A stretch of DNA of 50,816 nt from Desulfobacteraceae bacterium (GTDB lineage: Bacteria; Desulfobacterota; Desulfobacteria; Desulfobacterales; Desulfosarcinaceae), in the NCBI GenBank assembly GCA_024230435.1, contig JAAERL010000147.1, positions 1 to 50,816 of the forward strand, written 5' to 3'. Positions 1 through 8,213 of this stretch are shown piece by piece. Every line of letters starts with the position of its first letter. Position 1 is the stretch's first letter. Position numbers and translations under genes: made by a program. The notes under the pieces were generated by a model. That model saw nothing but the letters and a program-made list of their open reading frames with translations. It ran no database searches and had not been told where the DNA came from.

Positions 1-109
1 CATCGAAATTTGAGATTTTGCTGGATAGATTCGATATTTGAAAGATTTTCGAAGGGTGATTTGCATGCATGTCAAATACAAAGAATTACTATTATTGTCA
101 ATGTGGAAA

Positions 110-172
110 ATGCCGATTCATCTCCCACCTTCGCTGCGCGAAGGAAGGAGTCTTCTCTGCATGAAGGATAAA
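110..172. repeat. REP-like palindromic repeat, copy 1
   Basis: A 63-bp nested palindrome. The inner hairpin has arms CCTTCGC and GCGAAGG around TGC (128-144), and the outer part carries ATGCCG on one side and GCATGAAG on the other. It aligns almost base for base with the reverse complement of 8117-8179 (about 56 of 63 positions by eye). It lies just downstream of the minus-strand metalloid operon, so it could also act as a 3' stabilising hairpin. The shape resembles REP elements mobilised by REP-associated tyrosine transposases, but no such transposase is visible in the window. Confidence 0.7.
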
Positions 173-201
173 TTTACCCTGATTTATTTCCTTTGCCGAT
201 A

Positions 202-891
202 TTAAACTAAAATTCCGTATATATGTGTCAGACAGTAATAGAGGCCCGCAATAATAAATGCGGCTCCGGCCAGTCGCCTGATCCATATTTCGATATGCGT
301 AAGCCGGTTGAACGCTTTTCCGACATAGGTCGATCCAAACGCCATGAGGAAAGCGAATATCACCACCGGCAAGGAGGTTCCTATACCATAGACCACCGGC
401 AACATGACAGGCGATTGATGCTTGAGAGCCAGAGGCACAAGGCCGCCAAAGAACAGACCTGCCGATACCGGACAGAAAGAGAGTGCAAACAGAAAACCGA
501 TCGGCACGGCCCATATCAGTCCTCCTTTTTTAGCCTTCTCCTGAAGTCTCTCCGCGCCGATGTGCAGCGATGCGCCGGAACCGGGCCAGCCACCAAGAAG
601 AACCAGTCCCAGTATGATCAGAATCGGCCCAAGCGCCTCGTTCATGTATTTCTGCAGGAATCGGGAGACCTCCGCGCTTCCGAGCATTCCGGCAGTGATG
701 ATGACTCCCAGAAGGATATAGGCAATCGTGCGCCCTGCGGAATAGAGCAGGCCTGAACCGATGACATGATTCTTGTGCTCTGCTTTTCGTCCTATGAACG
801 AGATGGCCGCAATGTTGGTGGCCAGCGGACAAGGACTGATTGCCGTCAGAATGCCCAGCCATAAGGCGGAAAAAAAGAGTGTCCAGATCAT
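202..891 (-). CDS. ArsG/CcdA-like inner-membrane permease
   Basis: A 229-residue polytopic membrane protein with about six hydrophobic segments. Two conserved Cys-Pro sites sit inside membrane segments: SPCP (Cys21) and SFCP (Cys140). This arrangement is seen in CcdA/DsbD transmembrane electron carriers and in the relatives annotated as ArsG-family efflux permeases. Such proteins pass electrons from cytoplasmic thioredoxin to periplasmic thiol partners, or act as exporters. It is the last gene of the arsR-led operon and starts 3 bases after the stop of an ArsF-like gene, the partner it usually accompanies. The thiol-relay role is inferred from the CP motifs and the two thioredoxin-fold neighbours; an arsenical-export role rests on family naming only. 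Confidence 0.75.
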   Translation of the reverse strand: MIWTLFFSALWLGILTAISPCPLATNIAAISFIGRKAEHKNHVIGSGLLYSAGRTIAYILLGVIITAGMLGSAEVSRFLQKYMNEALGPILIILGLVLLGGWPGSGASLHIGAERLQEKAKKGGLIWAVPIGFLFALSFCPVSAGLFFGGLVPLALKHQSPVMLPVVYGIGTSLPVVIFAFLMAFGSTYVGKAFNRLTHIEIWIRRLAGAAFIIAGLYYCLTHIYGILV

Positions 892-893
892 GA

Positions 894-1358
894 CTAACCT
901 CCGCTCTTTTTCAAATACCCGTTGATGGCGTCGCTGATGTATTGGTTGAAAGCTTCAGGATCTTTCATCTTGGTCCATACGTCGTCCAGTCGTTTGTAAT
1001 CAAGTACAACGCCATCTTTCACTTCGGCAACGACAACGCAACTGGCGACCACTTCAAACTGCTTGGCCAACGTTTCGTTTTCCTGAAAATCATCCTCGAT
1101 CCACTGAATTTTTTCGTCCGCCAGTTGTTTGCTGTAGGAGTTGTCCAGCAGTTCCCGGGTCATTTTCTCGATGGTATTGCAGGTTACGCATCGGAAGGTC
1201 GAGTGGAGATAATAGACCACCACCTGACGACCGTTTCCGTTGGCTATGTTGTCTGTCTGCCTGTCCGGCTTCACAGAATGTTTTCCCAATGCAAAACCGA
1301 TACTAATAAGGGCAAAGGCCAGCAGGCTGTTGGTCAGAATCTTTTTCAACCGTTCCAT
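894..1358 (-). CDS. ArsF-like membrane-anchored thioredoxin-fold protein
   Basis: A 154-residue protein with one N-terminal membrane anchor (about residues 8-26) and an exported domain holding a CVTC pair at residues 57-60, as in thioredoxin-fold redox proteins. It resembles proteins annotated as the ArsF family, which travel with ArsG-type permeases. The rest of the domain is rich in charged residues and ends in a long helix. It lies between the lipoprotein thioredoxin (6 bases) and the CcdA-like permease (3 bases), so translation is probably coupled. The likely role is a periplasmic thiol/disulfide step fed by the membrane permease. The substrate is unknown, and the nitroreductase-subunit name used for this family in databases is not evident from the sequence. 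Confidence 0.7.
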   Translation of the reverse strand: MERLKKILTNSLLAFALISIGFALGKHSVKPDRQTDNIANGNGRQVVVYYLHSTFRCVTCNTIEKMTRELLDNSYSKQLADEKIQWIEDDFQENETLAKQFEVVASCVVVAEVKDGVVLDYKRLDDVWTKMKDPEAFNQYISDAINGYLKKSGG

Positions 1359-1364
1359 ACTGCC

Positions 1365-1835
1365 TCACTCGCTTTCCGAAACGGCCGGTTTGGCCGAGGT
1401 CTTTTCCTGCGAAACGGCCTTGAAGGTGAAACCGAGTTCCTTCCATTTTTTCAGAATGTCTTCCTTGGACATGAATCCCCCATGCCGCCACAATTCCTTG
1501 CCGGTGGCATCAAAGAAGATTTGAGTCGGGATGGAGCGGATTCCATGAGCCTTTGCTTTTTCCTTATTTTCGGGCTGCCAGACATCGATGAATTCCACAT
1601 CGAATATGCCTTTGTATTCCTTGGTCAGTTCATTCAGAATAGGAGCCATCATTTTGCAGGGGATGCACTTCTTTGCACCGAGATCGAGCAGTTTCGGCAA
1701 TTTCTGTGCAGCTTCGTTTTTTGCCACTGGCTCTGTTTTTTTTGCGTCGGCGCCCTTGCCGCAGGCAGTCAGCGTAAGCAGGCAAAGGCTCATGAATAGT
1801 AACAGGCTGTTCTTCAGAATGGTTCTCATGAACAC
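1365..1835 (-). CDS. lipoprotein thioredoxin (CIPC active site)
   Basis: 156 residues. The N terminus is a lipoprotein signal with the lipobox LTAC (Cys25), so the mature protein should be lipid-anchored on the periplasmic side. The thioredoxin fold follows, with the active pair CIPC at residues 57-60, the usual downstream IPT cis-proline motif and a TQIFFDATGKE strand. The length is normal for a TlpA/thioredoxin lipoprotein. The reading frame overlaps the end of the upstream DGC gene by 10 bases; the second Met (1829) is an equally good start. Together with the CcdA-like permease and the ArsF-like protein it forms a plausible extracytoplasmic thiol relay. Confidence 0.8.
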   Translation of the reverse strand: MFMRTILKNSLLLFMSLCLLTLTACGKGADAKKTEPVAKNEAAQKLPKLLDLGAKKCIPCKMMAPILNELTKEYKGIFDVEFIDVWQPENKEKAKAHGIRSIPTQIFFDATGKELWRHGGFMSKEDILKKWKELGFTFKAVSQEKTSAKPAVSESE

Positions 1836-2212
1836 ACCTCCTGCAGCAGGGCTACAGCTCGGGCGGCTGCCTTTTCGATATTATCATCGTTCACATCTGT
1901 TTCACCTTTGGTCATGCCGACCTGAGTCAACTGAAGATGCTTAAAGTTGGTAAAACCAGCTTCTTCAAGACTTTTTTTTGCACAGTCGAGTGGGCAACCG
2001 TCGATGGCAAGAATTGCCTGAGCGGCTTCGGTCGTCTTCAGTATTCCGCTGACACGTGCGCCGATTCCGGCAAGACAGAACATTTTGCCGATGCCATCGC
2101 GGGTCATTTTACGGGCTACCTGATCGGCTACCGCGCCCACATCGGCAGCGCCTGAACAGGCGAATATCAGCCTCGGCGCGGCACTGCATTCACATTTACA
2201 ATTGGTACTCAT
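1826..2212 (-). CDS. DGC-type putative zinc-binding protein
   Basis: 128 residues, soluble. The motif DGCPLDCAKK (71-80) gives the DGC family its name. Further cysteines lie in a CKCEC cluster at residues 5-9, at Cys19 (FACSG) and at Cys46. The family is described as putative zinc-binding and is often found beside metalloid or mercury resistance genes; its biochemical role is not established. The eight or so ordered cysteines suggest a soft-metal or metalloid-binding site. The gene follows the small CPKC thioredoxin by 13 bases and overlaps the next gene. A chaperone or sensor function for the arsR operon is inference. Confidence 0.75.
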   Translation of the reverse strand: MSTNCKCECSAAPRLIFACSGAADVGAVADQVARKMTRDGIGKMFCLAGIGARVSGILKTTEAAQAILAIDGCPLDCAKKSLEEAGFTNFKHLQLTQVGMTKGETDVNDDNIEKAAARAVALLQEVCS

Positions 2213-2225
2213 GGCTGAATCTCCT

Positions 2226-2459
2226 TTACTGCTTTAAGATTCCCTTGATTTCTTCAATGGCCGGAACCTTGCCGACCACCTTGACGTCGCCATCCACAGC
2301 CAGGGCGGGAGTCATCATTACCCCGAAAGCCATGATCTGATTGATGTCCGTCACTTTTTCCAGCTCGTAATCGAGCTGTAGCTCTTTGGCTGCGGCATCT
2401 GCGGCTTCTGCCAGTTTTTTGCATTTGGGGCACCCGGCGCCAAGAATTTGAATTTTCAT
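2226..2459 (-). CDS. small thioredoxin-like redox protein (CPKC)
   Basis: 77 residues, one compact thioredoxin/glutaredoxin-like domain of the MTH895/TM0996 type. The active pair is CPKC at residues 10-13, preceded by ILGAG, with the cis-proline stretch MMTPALAVDG later in the chain. Proteins of this family are cytosolic dithiol carriers commonly encoded next to DUF318/ArsP permeases. The gene starts 21 bases after the permease stop, within the same operon. A role in reducing or handing over a metalloid or thiol cargo to the permease is likely but inferred from neighbourhood. Confidence 0.85.
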   Translation of the reverse strand: MKIQILGAGCPKCKKLAEAADAAAKELQLDYELEKVTDINQIMAFGVMMTPALAVDGDVKVVGKVPAIEEIKGILKQ

Positions 2460-2480
2460 TATTAACCTCCGATGGTTTGT

Positions 2481-3782
2481 TTATCCGAAAAACGTTCCAA
2501 ATATCATTCCGCTGATGGTGGCCATCACGATCACCAGAGTGACAAACACGATGGTTTTTTTGGTTCCGAGCACACTGCGGATGACCAGCATGTTCGGCAA
2601 ACTCAAGGCTGGTCCAGCCAGAAGCAGCGCCAGGGCAGGTCCTTTGCCCATGCCGTTACCGATCAGCCCTTGCAGAATCGGTACCTCGGTCAGGGTGGCG
2701 AAATACATAAATGTCCCGGCAAACGATGCAAAAAAGTTAGCTGACAGAGAGTTGCCACCGACAGCGCTTGAAACCCATTCCGAAGGAACAAGTCCTTCAT
2801 GTCCAACTCGACCAAGCAGGGCTCCGGCAATCAGAACGCCGAATAGCAACAGCGGCATAATCTGTTTGGCGAACCCCCATGAGGATGAGAACCACTCGGA
2901 AGTTTCCCCTTTGTCGGTACTGGTAAAAACCGAGAGCCCAATTGTTCCAGCGGAAAAGGCGATCAAGGGCTGCTCCGGAAAAGCGACCGCAAGACCGGCG
3001 ACGGGCACTGCGGTCAAGGTAACTTTCCACCAAGCCAGTTCGAACCAGCGAACCAGCATGACACCAAGGGCTATTGCAAAGACTGCGGTGACAATCCATT
3101 TTGAGCTGTAGATAGCCTCCCAAAGCCCAGACGTTTCATCAGGTTTGCCCCAATTGGCAAACACAAGGATTCCCACCATCGATGCAAAATAAAGAGCGTC
3201 CTGCCAGAGAGGCCGCTTGACTTCATCTTCGGGCATGGCCATTTGCGCATCGACCTTCTGCTTTTCTTCCTTTATAAAGATCAGGTGCATCAGCACACCG
3301 ATAACCACACTGAAAATAACCGCTCCAATGGCCCGTGCGATCCCGAGCTCGATGCCAAGCACTCTGGCCGTCAAAACAATAGCCAGAACGTTAATTGCCG
3401 GGCCGGAATAGAGAAAGGCGGTTGCAGGGCCAATTCCGGCTCCCATACGATAAATGCCAGCAAAAAGAGGTAGCACGGTACAGGAACAAACCGCCAGAAT
3501 GGTACCGGAAACGGAAGCGACACCGTAGGCAAGAATCTTATTGGCCTTGGCTCCGAGGTATTTCATAACCGATGCCTGACTGACAAAGACAGCTATCGCT
3601 CCGGCAATGAAAAAAGCCGGGATCAGACAAAGCAGCACATGTTCCTGTGCATACCACTTGGCCAGATGGAGAGCCTCCATCACCGCATTATCAAATCGCT
3701 GTGCTCCAACCGGCAGGTAGAAGAACGCCAGAAACACCCCGGCAATCACTGCCAGCTTCTTCCATTCAGATTTCCAATCCAT
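2481..3782 (-). CDS. ArsP/DUF318-type permease
   Basis: 433 residues, an integral membrane protein with roughly ten hydrophobic segments in two halves and a charged cytoplasmic loop near residues 165-185. The conserved CSC pair (Cys99 and Cys101, in AVCSCTVLPLF) is followed by GIGPATAFLYSGPAIN; a second LLLAGPALSLPN block near the C terminus mirrors it. These are hallmarks of the DUF318/ArsP permease family, some members of which export trivalent organoarsenicals. The gene follows arsR by about 50 bases, with a candidate ArsR site in the gap. Export of arsenic or organoarsenic is therefore likely; the exact substrate is not determinable here. Confidence 0.85.
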   Translation of the reverse strand: MDWKSEWKKLAVIAGVFLAFFYLPVGAQRFDNAVMEALHLAKWYAQEHVLLCLIPAFFIAGAIAVFVSQASVMKYLGAKANKILAYGVASVSGTILAVCSCTVLPLFAGIYRMGAGIGPATAFLYSGPAINVLAIVLTARVLGIELGIARAIGAVIFSVVIGVLMHLIFIKEEKQKVDAQMAMPEDEVKRPLWQDALYFASMVGILVFANWGKPDETSGLWEAIYSSKWIVTAVFAIALGVMLVRWFELAWWKVTLTAVPVAGLAVAFPEQPLIAFSAGTIGLSVFTSTDKGETSEWFSSSWGFAKQIMPLLLFGVLIAGALLGRVGHEGLVPSEWVSSAVGGNSLSANFFASFAGTFMYFATLTEVPILQGLIGNGMGKGPALALLLAGPALSLPNMLVIRSVLGTKKTIVFVTLVIVMATISGMIFGTFFG

Positions 3783-3798
3783 GCATACCTCTCATGGT

Positions 3799-3825
3799 CG
3801 TTTTACCATTTAACCAAATATCAGC
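3799..3825 (-). promoter_or_regulatory. candidate second ArsR operator
   Basis: In the short gap between the permease and arsR the nine bases TAACCAAAT (3811-3819) recur exactly as upstream of arsR (4187-4195), embedded in similar AT-rich sequence. A shared nine-mer at the two promoter-like gaps of one operon suggests a common regulator site. The binding assignment is inference. Confidence 0.35.
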
Positions 3826-3832
3826 TAAAAAA

Positions 3833-4153
3833 TTATTCAATCAAAACAGCCTGTGTCTTGACCTGAGATTCAATGACCGCCTCCACGCAACTCATAAACT
3901 TGAGAACGCACGGTACCTTCAGCCGGTAATAAACCTGTTTTCCGCGTTTATCGTCCTCAACAATGCCCGCCTGCTTCAGCACGGCCAGATGCTTTGAAAT
4001 CGTAGAGAAATCTGCATCAACAGCATCGGCAAACTCACAGACACAGCGTTCCCCATCAGACAGCTGTTCCGCCATCCAGAGCCGTGTCGGATGAGCCAGA
4101 GCCTTAAGCACCTTGGCTTTGGCATCATATATCAATTTGTCTTTTTCATTCAT
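3833..4153 (-). CDS. arsR: ArsR-family transcriptional repressor
   Basis: 106 residues, a winged-helix ArsR/SmtB repressor. The first helices carry LKALAHPTRLWMAEQL, followed by ERCVCEF, where Cys37 and Cys39 match the CVC metalloid-sensing pair of classical ArsR. The recognition helix is in DADFSTISKHLAVLKQAGIV and the wing in GKQVYYRL. Extra cysteines near the C terminus (Cys82, Cys89) could give a third As(III) ligand. A GAGAGGTG ribosome site precedes the ATG. It is the first gene of the seven-gene operon and should repress it, with release on As(III) or a similar soft metalloid. Confidence 0.92.
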   Translation of the reverse strand: MNEKDKLIYDAKAKVLKALAHPTRLWMAEQLSDGERCVCEFADAVDADFSTISKHLAVLKQAGIVEDDKRGKQVYYRLKVPCVLKFMSCVEAVIESQVKTQAVLIE

Positions 4154-4165
4154 GGCTTACACCTC

Positions 4166-4200
4166 TCATTTGAATATATGGCAAAATAACCAAATGTAAT
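4166..4200 (-). promoter_or_regulatory. arsR promoter/operator region
   Basis: Immediately upstream of arsR is an AT-rich stretch with a dyad: CATTTG (4168-4173) and CAAATG (4191-4196). It contains the nine-mer TAACCAAAT that recurs at 3811-3819. Its location and symmetry fit an ArsR operator overlapping the promoter. No clean -35/-10 pair can be fixed by eye. Confidence 0.5.
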
Positions 4201-4414
4201 GTCGATGTCAATAGCGCTTAGGTTTTATAAAATTTGATATCCGAGTGGGAATCGAATCAACGTCCGTTCTTTGTTTCAGGAAAACCAAAAATGGGGCATC
4301 CATGATAAGTATTGTCAAGTAAAAACAATAGCTCCCCGGCTCAACACTATTGCTCAAAGACGAATTAATTATGCAGTTCTACGAGATCAAAAGTGCATAA
4401 CGTTATTAACCTGG

Positions 4415-4495
4415 CCTATATTCCCTATATTCCTTCTATATTCCTTCTATATTCCCTATATATTCCCTATATTCCTTCTATATTGCCTATTGACC
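4415..4495. repeat. short tandem repeat, 9-11 bp unit
   Basis: About seven consecutive units of CTATATTCC, some with an extra TT or TA, giving a pyrimidine-biased TATTCCYT array. It lies in the 690-base gap between arsR and the DUF6288 gene. The open reading frame running across it (4271-4558) has a repeat-driven, low-complexity sequence and is not considered a gene. Confidence 0.75.
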
Positions 4496-4550
4496 GCAAG
4501 AATACTGCCCGTATTTTGCGGATTATTTTTTTTCCAACGCAGAAGTTGGG

Positions 4551-4577
4551 CAAATTAACAAAAACTTGATTATCGAG
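4551..4577. repeat. solo terminal repeat of the CTCGAT miniature element
   Basis: The 27 bases here match the inverted end of the 155-bp miniature element at 33223-33377 with two differences (CTCGAT, A or G, ATCAAGTTTTT, then TTAATTTG, read on the minus strand). No partner end is visible within 300 bases, so this looks like a single leftover end. The rest of 4154-4846 holds only the arsR operator and the tandem repeat. Confidence 0.5.
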
Positions 4578-4846
4578 TTTTAGAAAGGATTGACTGTTCT
4601 GAGCTGTCTATTATTTTGCACGTTTTGTGGATATAATAACAAATTTACCTTTGAAACCGATTTTCATCATGGTCGTTAACACTCTGAAATAAAAGCACTT
4701 TACCATCCAGATCAATTTGGTACTATTTTTGCTGCATATACCTTTCCTGTGGTTAAAAATTCTTAATAAAAGATGACAACCAGATGCATCTATAAGAATT
4801 TATGTTGAGATGATTAGTGTTAATACATATCGATGAGGAGTGCATC

Positions 4847-7800
4847 ATGATGAAGCGCACTGTAAAATTTTGGTTAGTGATTGTATTTTTTAGTTTGTTA
4901 TTTGTTGCATGCGTCATAGAAGAAAAAGACACGGACAGCCTTTATGGTGATACTGAGGCTGCAGATGAACCTGAAATTTTAGATAGCGAGGTCAGCGAAC
5001 CTCTATCCGAAATGGCGGCTACGGATGAAGTTCTTTATGATGCCGCCAGTTTAGCTCGCGAGTTTTCCAGTGTTGTTTACACCAATCCCGATGGTAAATT
5101 GGGCCGCCACGGATCTTTTCCTTTGAATTTTGGACCCACCGGAGCCTGGGGATACATGTTTAACAACGCTTTGTATGTAAACTTTATCTCTCCGCAATCA
5201 CCGGCTGACGGTGTGCTGCAAGTCGGTGATGTGATTATTGGAGCGAATGGACTGCTCTTTCCTCGAGGATTTGATCGTGCTCAAATCACTCGTGGTATTG
5301 CACGTAAAGCATTAGGGCTGGCTATAGAGTACAGCGAGGCCGGTGACGGTGTATTGGATTTGGTGGTGGTGCGCAAGGGCAAGGCCTATAGCGCACCGGT
5401 GCAACTTCAGCAGATAGGTTCTTCGGACGGTAACTGGTCCGGTAGCGTTAAATCCGAGCGCATCCTGGACCTGGCCTGCCGGTATGCAATTAACAAGGGT
5501 AAAGACTTTCTGGCCTCCGACGTCTTGTTACTTATGGCTTCAGGTATTCCTGAATATCAGGAGTTCGCTTATGAAAAAATAAGAAATTACGGCGCACCTA
5601 ATGTGTGGTATGAAAACCCCTATAATTGGAAGCCGGCGTACAAGCTCATCGCCCAATGTGAATATTATCTCAGGACTGGGGACACCAGCGTGCTGGCAGA
5701 TATCCAGCAAGGCGCAACCCGGCTGGTGGTGGGCCAAAGCGACAACGGCAGTTGGTCCCACCGTCCGACATATGAAGGCGGACGGGGCTACGGGCCAGTT
5801 AATATGGTTGGTCTGGTCTGTTGTCTGGCGATGCAGCTTGCCAAGGAGTGTGGCGTGCAAGTCGATGAGCAATGGGACCGTGAATTCGGAACCAGTGTGC
5901 GAAGAACCCTGGACGAGGCCATCAACAAATCTCTGGATTTTTTCAAACGTTACCAATATGGAGGCGGCGTGCCCTACGGCGATCACCTGCCTGCCAATGG
6001 AAATAGCAACGGCAAGGATGGCATTGCGGCCACAGTGTTCGGTGTGGCAGGTGAAGACCAAATTGCAAGCAGATTTGCCGAATCCATTTGTCATAAATGG
6101 CAGGGCCGGGAATTAGGCCATGCTCTTAGTACTTTTACTATGATGTGGTCACCTATAGGCGCTTTGAATGCCCCTGCGGCCGATTATCAGTTCTTTATGA
6201 ATTCACAGAATTGGCTTTACAATGTCCTGAGAACTGCCGATGGCGGTTTTAATTTTCACTCGGTCGCCCATTCGGGCAAACACGGGTATAATCTGCCGGC
6301 AAATGCGAACGGTATGCTGGGGTTGGCCTATGCCTCACACTTGAAGAACCTGCGTATTTTGGGCAAGCCCGCACATACGCCTGGCCAGGGCCCGGCATTG
6401 AATGCGCCTTCGGTGCGTTGGGACGGCGAGGTTCAATACCTGGAAGTGCCTACCCAGGCCCGTTGGGAGAATATATACGCTTATGACGACATTGATTGGA
6501 CCACCTTGGTGGATGCATCCGGTAATTTTACGGCAAAGACATGGCTCACTGATCAGAGTTTCGATCGCTCCTTGGAGAATCGCTTTGCGCCGCAAACCCT
6601 GCCGCCTGCCCGAATCGTAAAATTTGCTGAAGTAGACTTCAACGATGATAGCTGGGAATACGGCACCGGAAGCAGCTATACGAATTCCTCCCTTTTAAAG
6701 GCAAAGGACTGGGGAGAGGCAATGGTACGCAGCAGCTTTAATTTGTCTTCAATTGACTACAATGCTTTGAGCATAAAGCTGACTGCTGCAGGACGCGTCG
6801 CGGTTTATCTGAATGGGCATCGGGTCTTATATGCCGATCAGGCAACAAATTCGACCAATCGCGTAAGATATGATCTTGCCCCCCAGACGAATAGCCTATT
6901 GCGCATCGGAAAAAATGTTTTGACTACCTATATCGTTTCGCAGCAGACCAAATTGAACCATACGGGAAAAGGCGACACAATGTTACTGGCGGGTAACAGC
7001 AATCAGGTCCAGTCTGAAATTGCCAATGGACCAGCATTGACCGCCATTGACGTGTCCGAGTTCAAAACCATGGCTGTAACCGAACCTGAATCACCAGACA
7101 CGGTTGCCGATATTCAGTTGTTTGACAGCTTGTCTTTAGATACCTTGCAAGAGTATGCGGCTTTACCGGGAAGCCATCGCCAAATGCTTATCAGCTACGA
7201 GATGGCGATGCGCAAAGAGGCTGCCAGAGGTTATTTCAGTAGCATGTTGCAAGACAGCAACTACCACGTGCGCATGACCGCCTTGTTCGGCCTGATTTTT
7301 CAGGCGACGGAGCTGAATATGTTTCAGACAGATCTGGCGCCCCAGATCGCTGAGCTGATACAAAATGATCCAGTGCCGAATGTGCGCATGAAAGCGGCAA
7401 CTTATCTTGGCAGTATTAAAAATAACAACGATCCTGTAGTGGATGAGGCGTTGTTGACAGCTACCGAAGATCCGGAGTGGTGGGTGCGCAGCGCTGCCGC
7501 TACCGGTCTTTTACAGCGTAAAAATATTATTACCGATAAAGAACTCATGTACACTGCCGCCTTGAATACCTTGAATTTCCATGACAGCCATTACTCTGTC
7601 TACCGGGCTTCTTTGCCTCTATTGGTAGCCTCGGGACTTACGGATCGTCAAGAAGAATTGATTCCCATCCTGACCGATTGGTTCTGGAATGCGCCTATCA
7701 GTATGTTCAGCCATAGAGCTGTTCCGCCGGCAGCGGGAATTTTGGAGGACTTCGGTCCTGATGCGGCTCCCGCAGTGGACGCCTTGATTCATGCCTTCAA

Positions 7801-8002
7801 CAAGTTATATCGTAAGATGGATGACGATATAGCCATTGCAAACTGCCTGGGCGCCATCGGCGCTGCCGCCGAGCCAGCCCTTGCGTCACTGCGTGCCCAG
7901 TTGCAAGAATGGGAGCAAATAAACAATCCGCCAACATGGATCGTCAATGGGATGGAAGCGGTTAGCTCCGCCATTGCGACCATTGAAGCGCAGCTTCCTT
8001 AA
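4847..8002 (+). CDS. DUF6288-type lipoprotein with PDZ and HEAT-like repeats
   Basis: About 1051 residues. The start at 4847 is chosen because GATGAGGAG (4832-4840) lies 6 bases before ATGATG; the frame opens further upstream at 4817 with a GTG lacking such a site. The N terminus is a lipoprotein signal ending LFVAC. Residues about 75-180 form a PDZ-like module (NFGPTGAWGYMF, SPADGVLQVGDVIIGANG). About 190-510 is a helical alpha/alpha-toroid-like segment typical of DUF6288 proteins. About 570-710 looks like a beta-sandwich carbohydrate-binding-like domain, and 750-1050 is a string of HEAT-like helices with recurring VRMTALFGL / VRMKAATYLG / VRSAAATGLL patterns. DUF6288 proteins are mostly reported from Planctomycetes/Verrucomicrobia-type genomes, so transfer is possible. 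Function is unknown; a surface or periplasmic polysaccharide-related scaffold is a guess. Confidence 0.8.
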   Translation: MMKRTVKFWLVIVFFSLLFVACVIEEKDTDSLYGDTEAADEPEILDSEVSEPLSEMAATDEVLYDAASLAREFSSVVYTNPDGKLGRHGSFPLNFGPTGAWGYMFNNALYVNFISPQSPADGVLQVGDVIIGANGLLFPRGFDRAQITRGIARKALGLAIEYSEAGDGVLDLVVVRKGKAYSAPVQLQQIGSSDGNWSGSVKSERILDLACRYAINKGKDFLASDVLLLMASGIPEYQEFAYEKIRNYGAPNVWYENPYNWKPAYKLIAQCEYYLRTGDTSVLADIQQGATRLVVGQSDNGSWSHRPTYEGGRGYGPVNMVGLVCCLAMQLAKECGVQVDEQWDREFGTSVRRTLDEAINKSLDFFKRYQYGGGVPYGDHLPANGNSNGKDGIAATVFGVAGEDQIASRFAESICHKWQGRELGHALSTFTMMWSPIGALNAPAADYQFFMNSQNWLYNVLRTADGGFNFHSVAHSGKHGYNLPANANGMLGLAYASHLKNLRILGKPAHTPGQGPALNAPSVRWDGEVQYLEVPTQARWENIYAYDDIDWTTLVDASGNFTAKTWLTDQSFDRSLENRFAPQTLPPARIVKFAEVDFNDDSWEYGTGSSYTNSSLLKAKDWGEAMVRSSFNLSSIDYNALSIKLTAAGRVAVYLNGHRVLYADQATNSTNRVRYDLAPQTNSLLRIGKNVLTTYIVSQQTKLNHTGKGDTMLLAGNSNQVQSEIANGPALTAIDVSEFKTMAVTEPESPDTVADIQLFDSLSLDTLQEYAALPGSHRQMLISYEMAMRKEAARGYFSSMLQDSNYHVRMTALFGLIFQATELNMFQTDLAPQIAELIQNDPVPNVRMKAATYLGSIKNNNDPVVDEALLTATEDPEWWVRSAAATGLLQRKNIITDKELMYTAALNTLNFHDSHYSVYRASLPLLVASGLTDRQEELIPILTDWFWNAPISMFSHRAVPPAAGILEDFGPDAAPAVDALIHAFNKLYRKMDDDIAIANCLGAIGAAAEPALASLRAQLQEWEQINNPPTWIVNGMEAVSSAIATIEAQLP

Positions 8003-8027
8003 TTCGGAAATATTTATTGCCAAAAAA

Positions 8028-8062
8028 GGGCTTGCGCAATTTGCGCAAGCCCATTTTTTTTT
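8028..8062 (+). terminator. rho-independent terminator
   Basis: Perfect 10-bp stem GGGCTTGCGC / GCGCAAGCCC around a 5-base AATTT loop (8028-8052), followed by a run of nine or ten T. It lies 25 bases after the stop of the DUF6288 lipoprotein gene. Confidence 0.93.
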
Positions 8063-8116
8063 TGATGCCCTGTAAATCGCGGAAACAATCCTGTTTCATC
8101 GTTTCTCTTGGTTTTT

Positions 8117-8179
8117 TTTATTCTTCATGCCGTGAAGACTCCTTGCTTCGCGCAGCGAAGGCGGGAGATGAATCGGCAT
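8117..8179. repeat. REP-like palindromic repeat, copy 2 (inverted)
   Basis: Reverse-complement copy of 110-172. Here the outer arms are closer to perfect (TTCATGCCG and CGGCATGAA), and the inner hairpin is CTTCGC / GCGAAG. Together the two copies bracket the metalloid operon and the DUF6288 gene, about 8 kb, in inverted orientation. Confidence 0.7.
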
Positions 8180-8213
8180 GAAGGATAAATCAATACCCGG
8201 CCCCTATTGCCCG

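Noticed and set aside
4271..4558. 95-codon plus-strand frame
   Set aside because: Half of it is translated from the 9-11 bp tandem repeat; there is no ribosome site and the sequence is low complexity.
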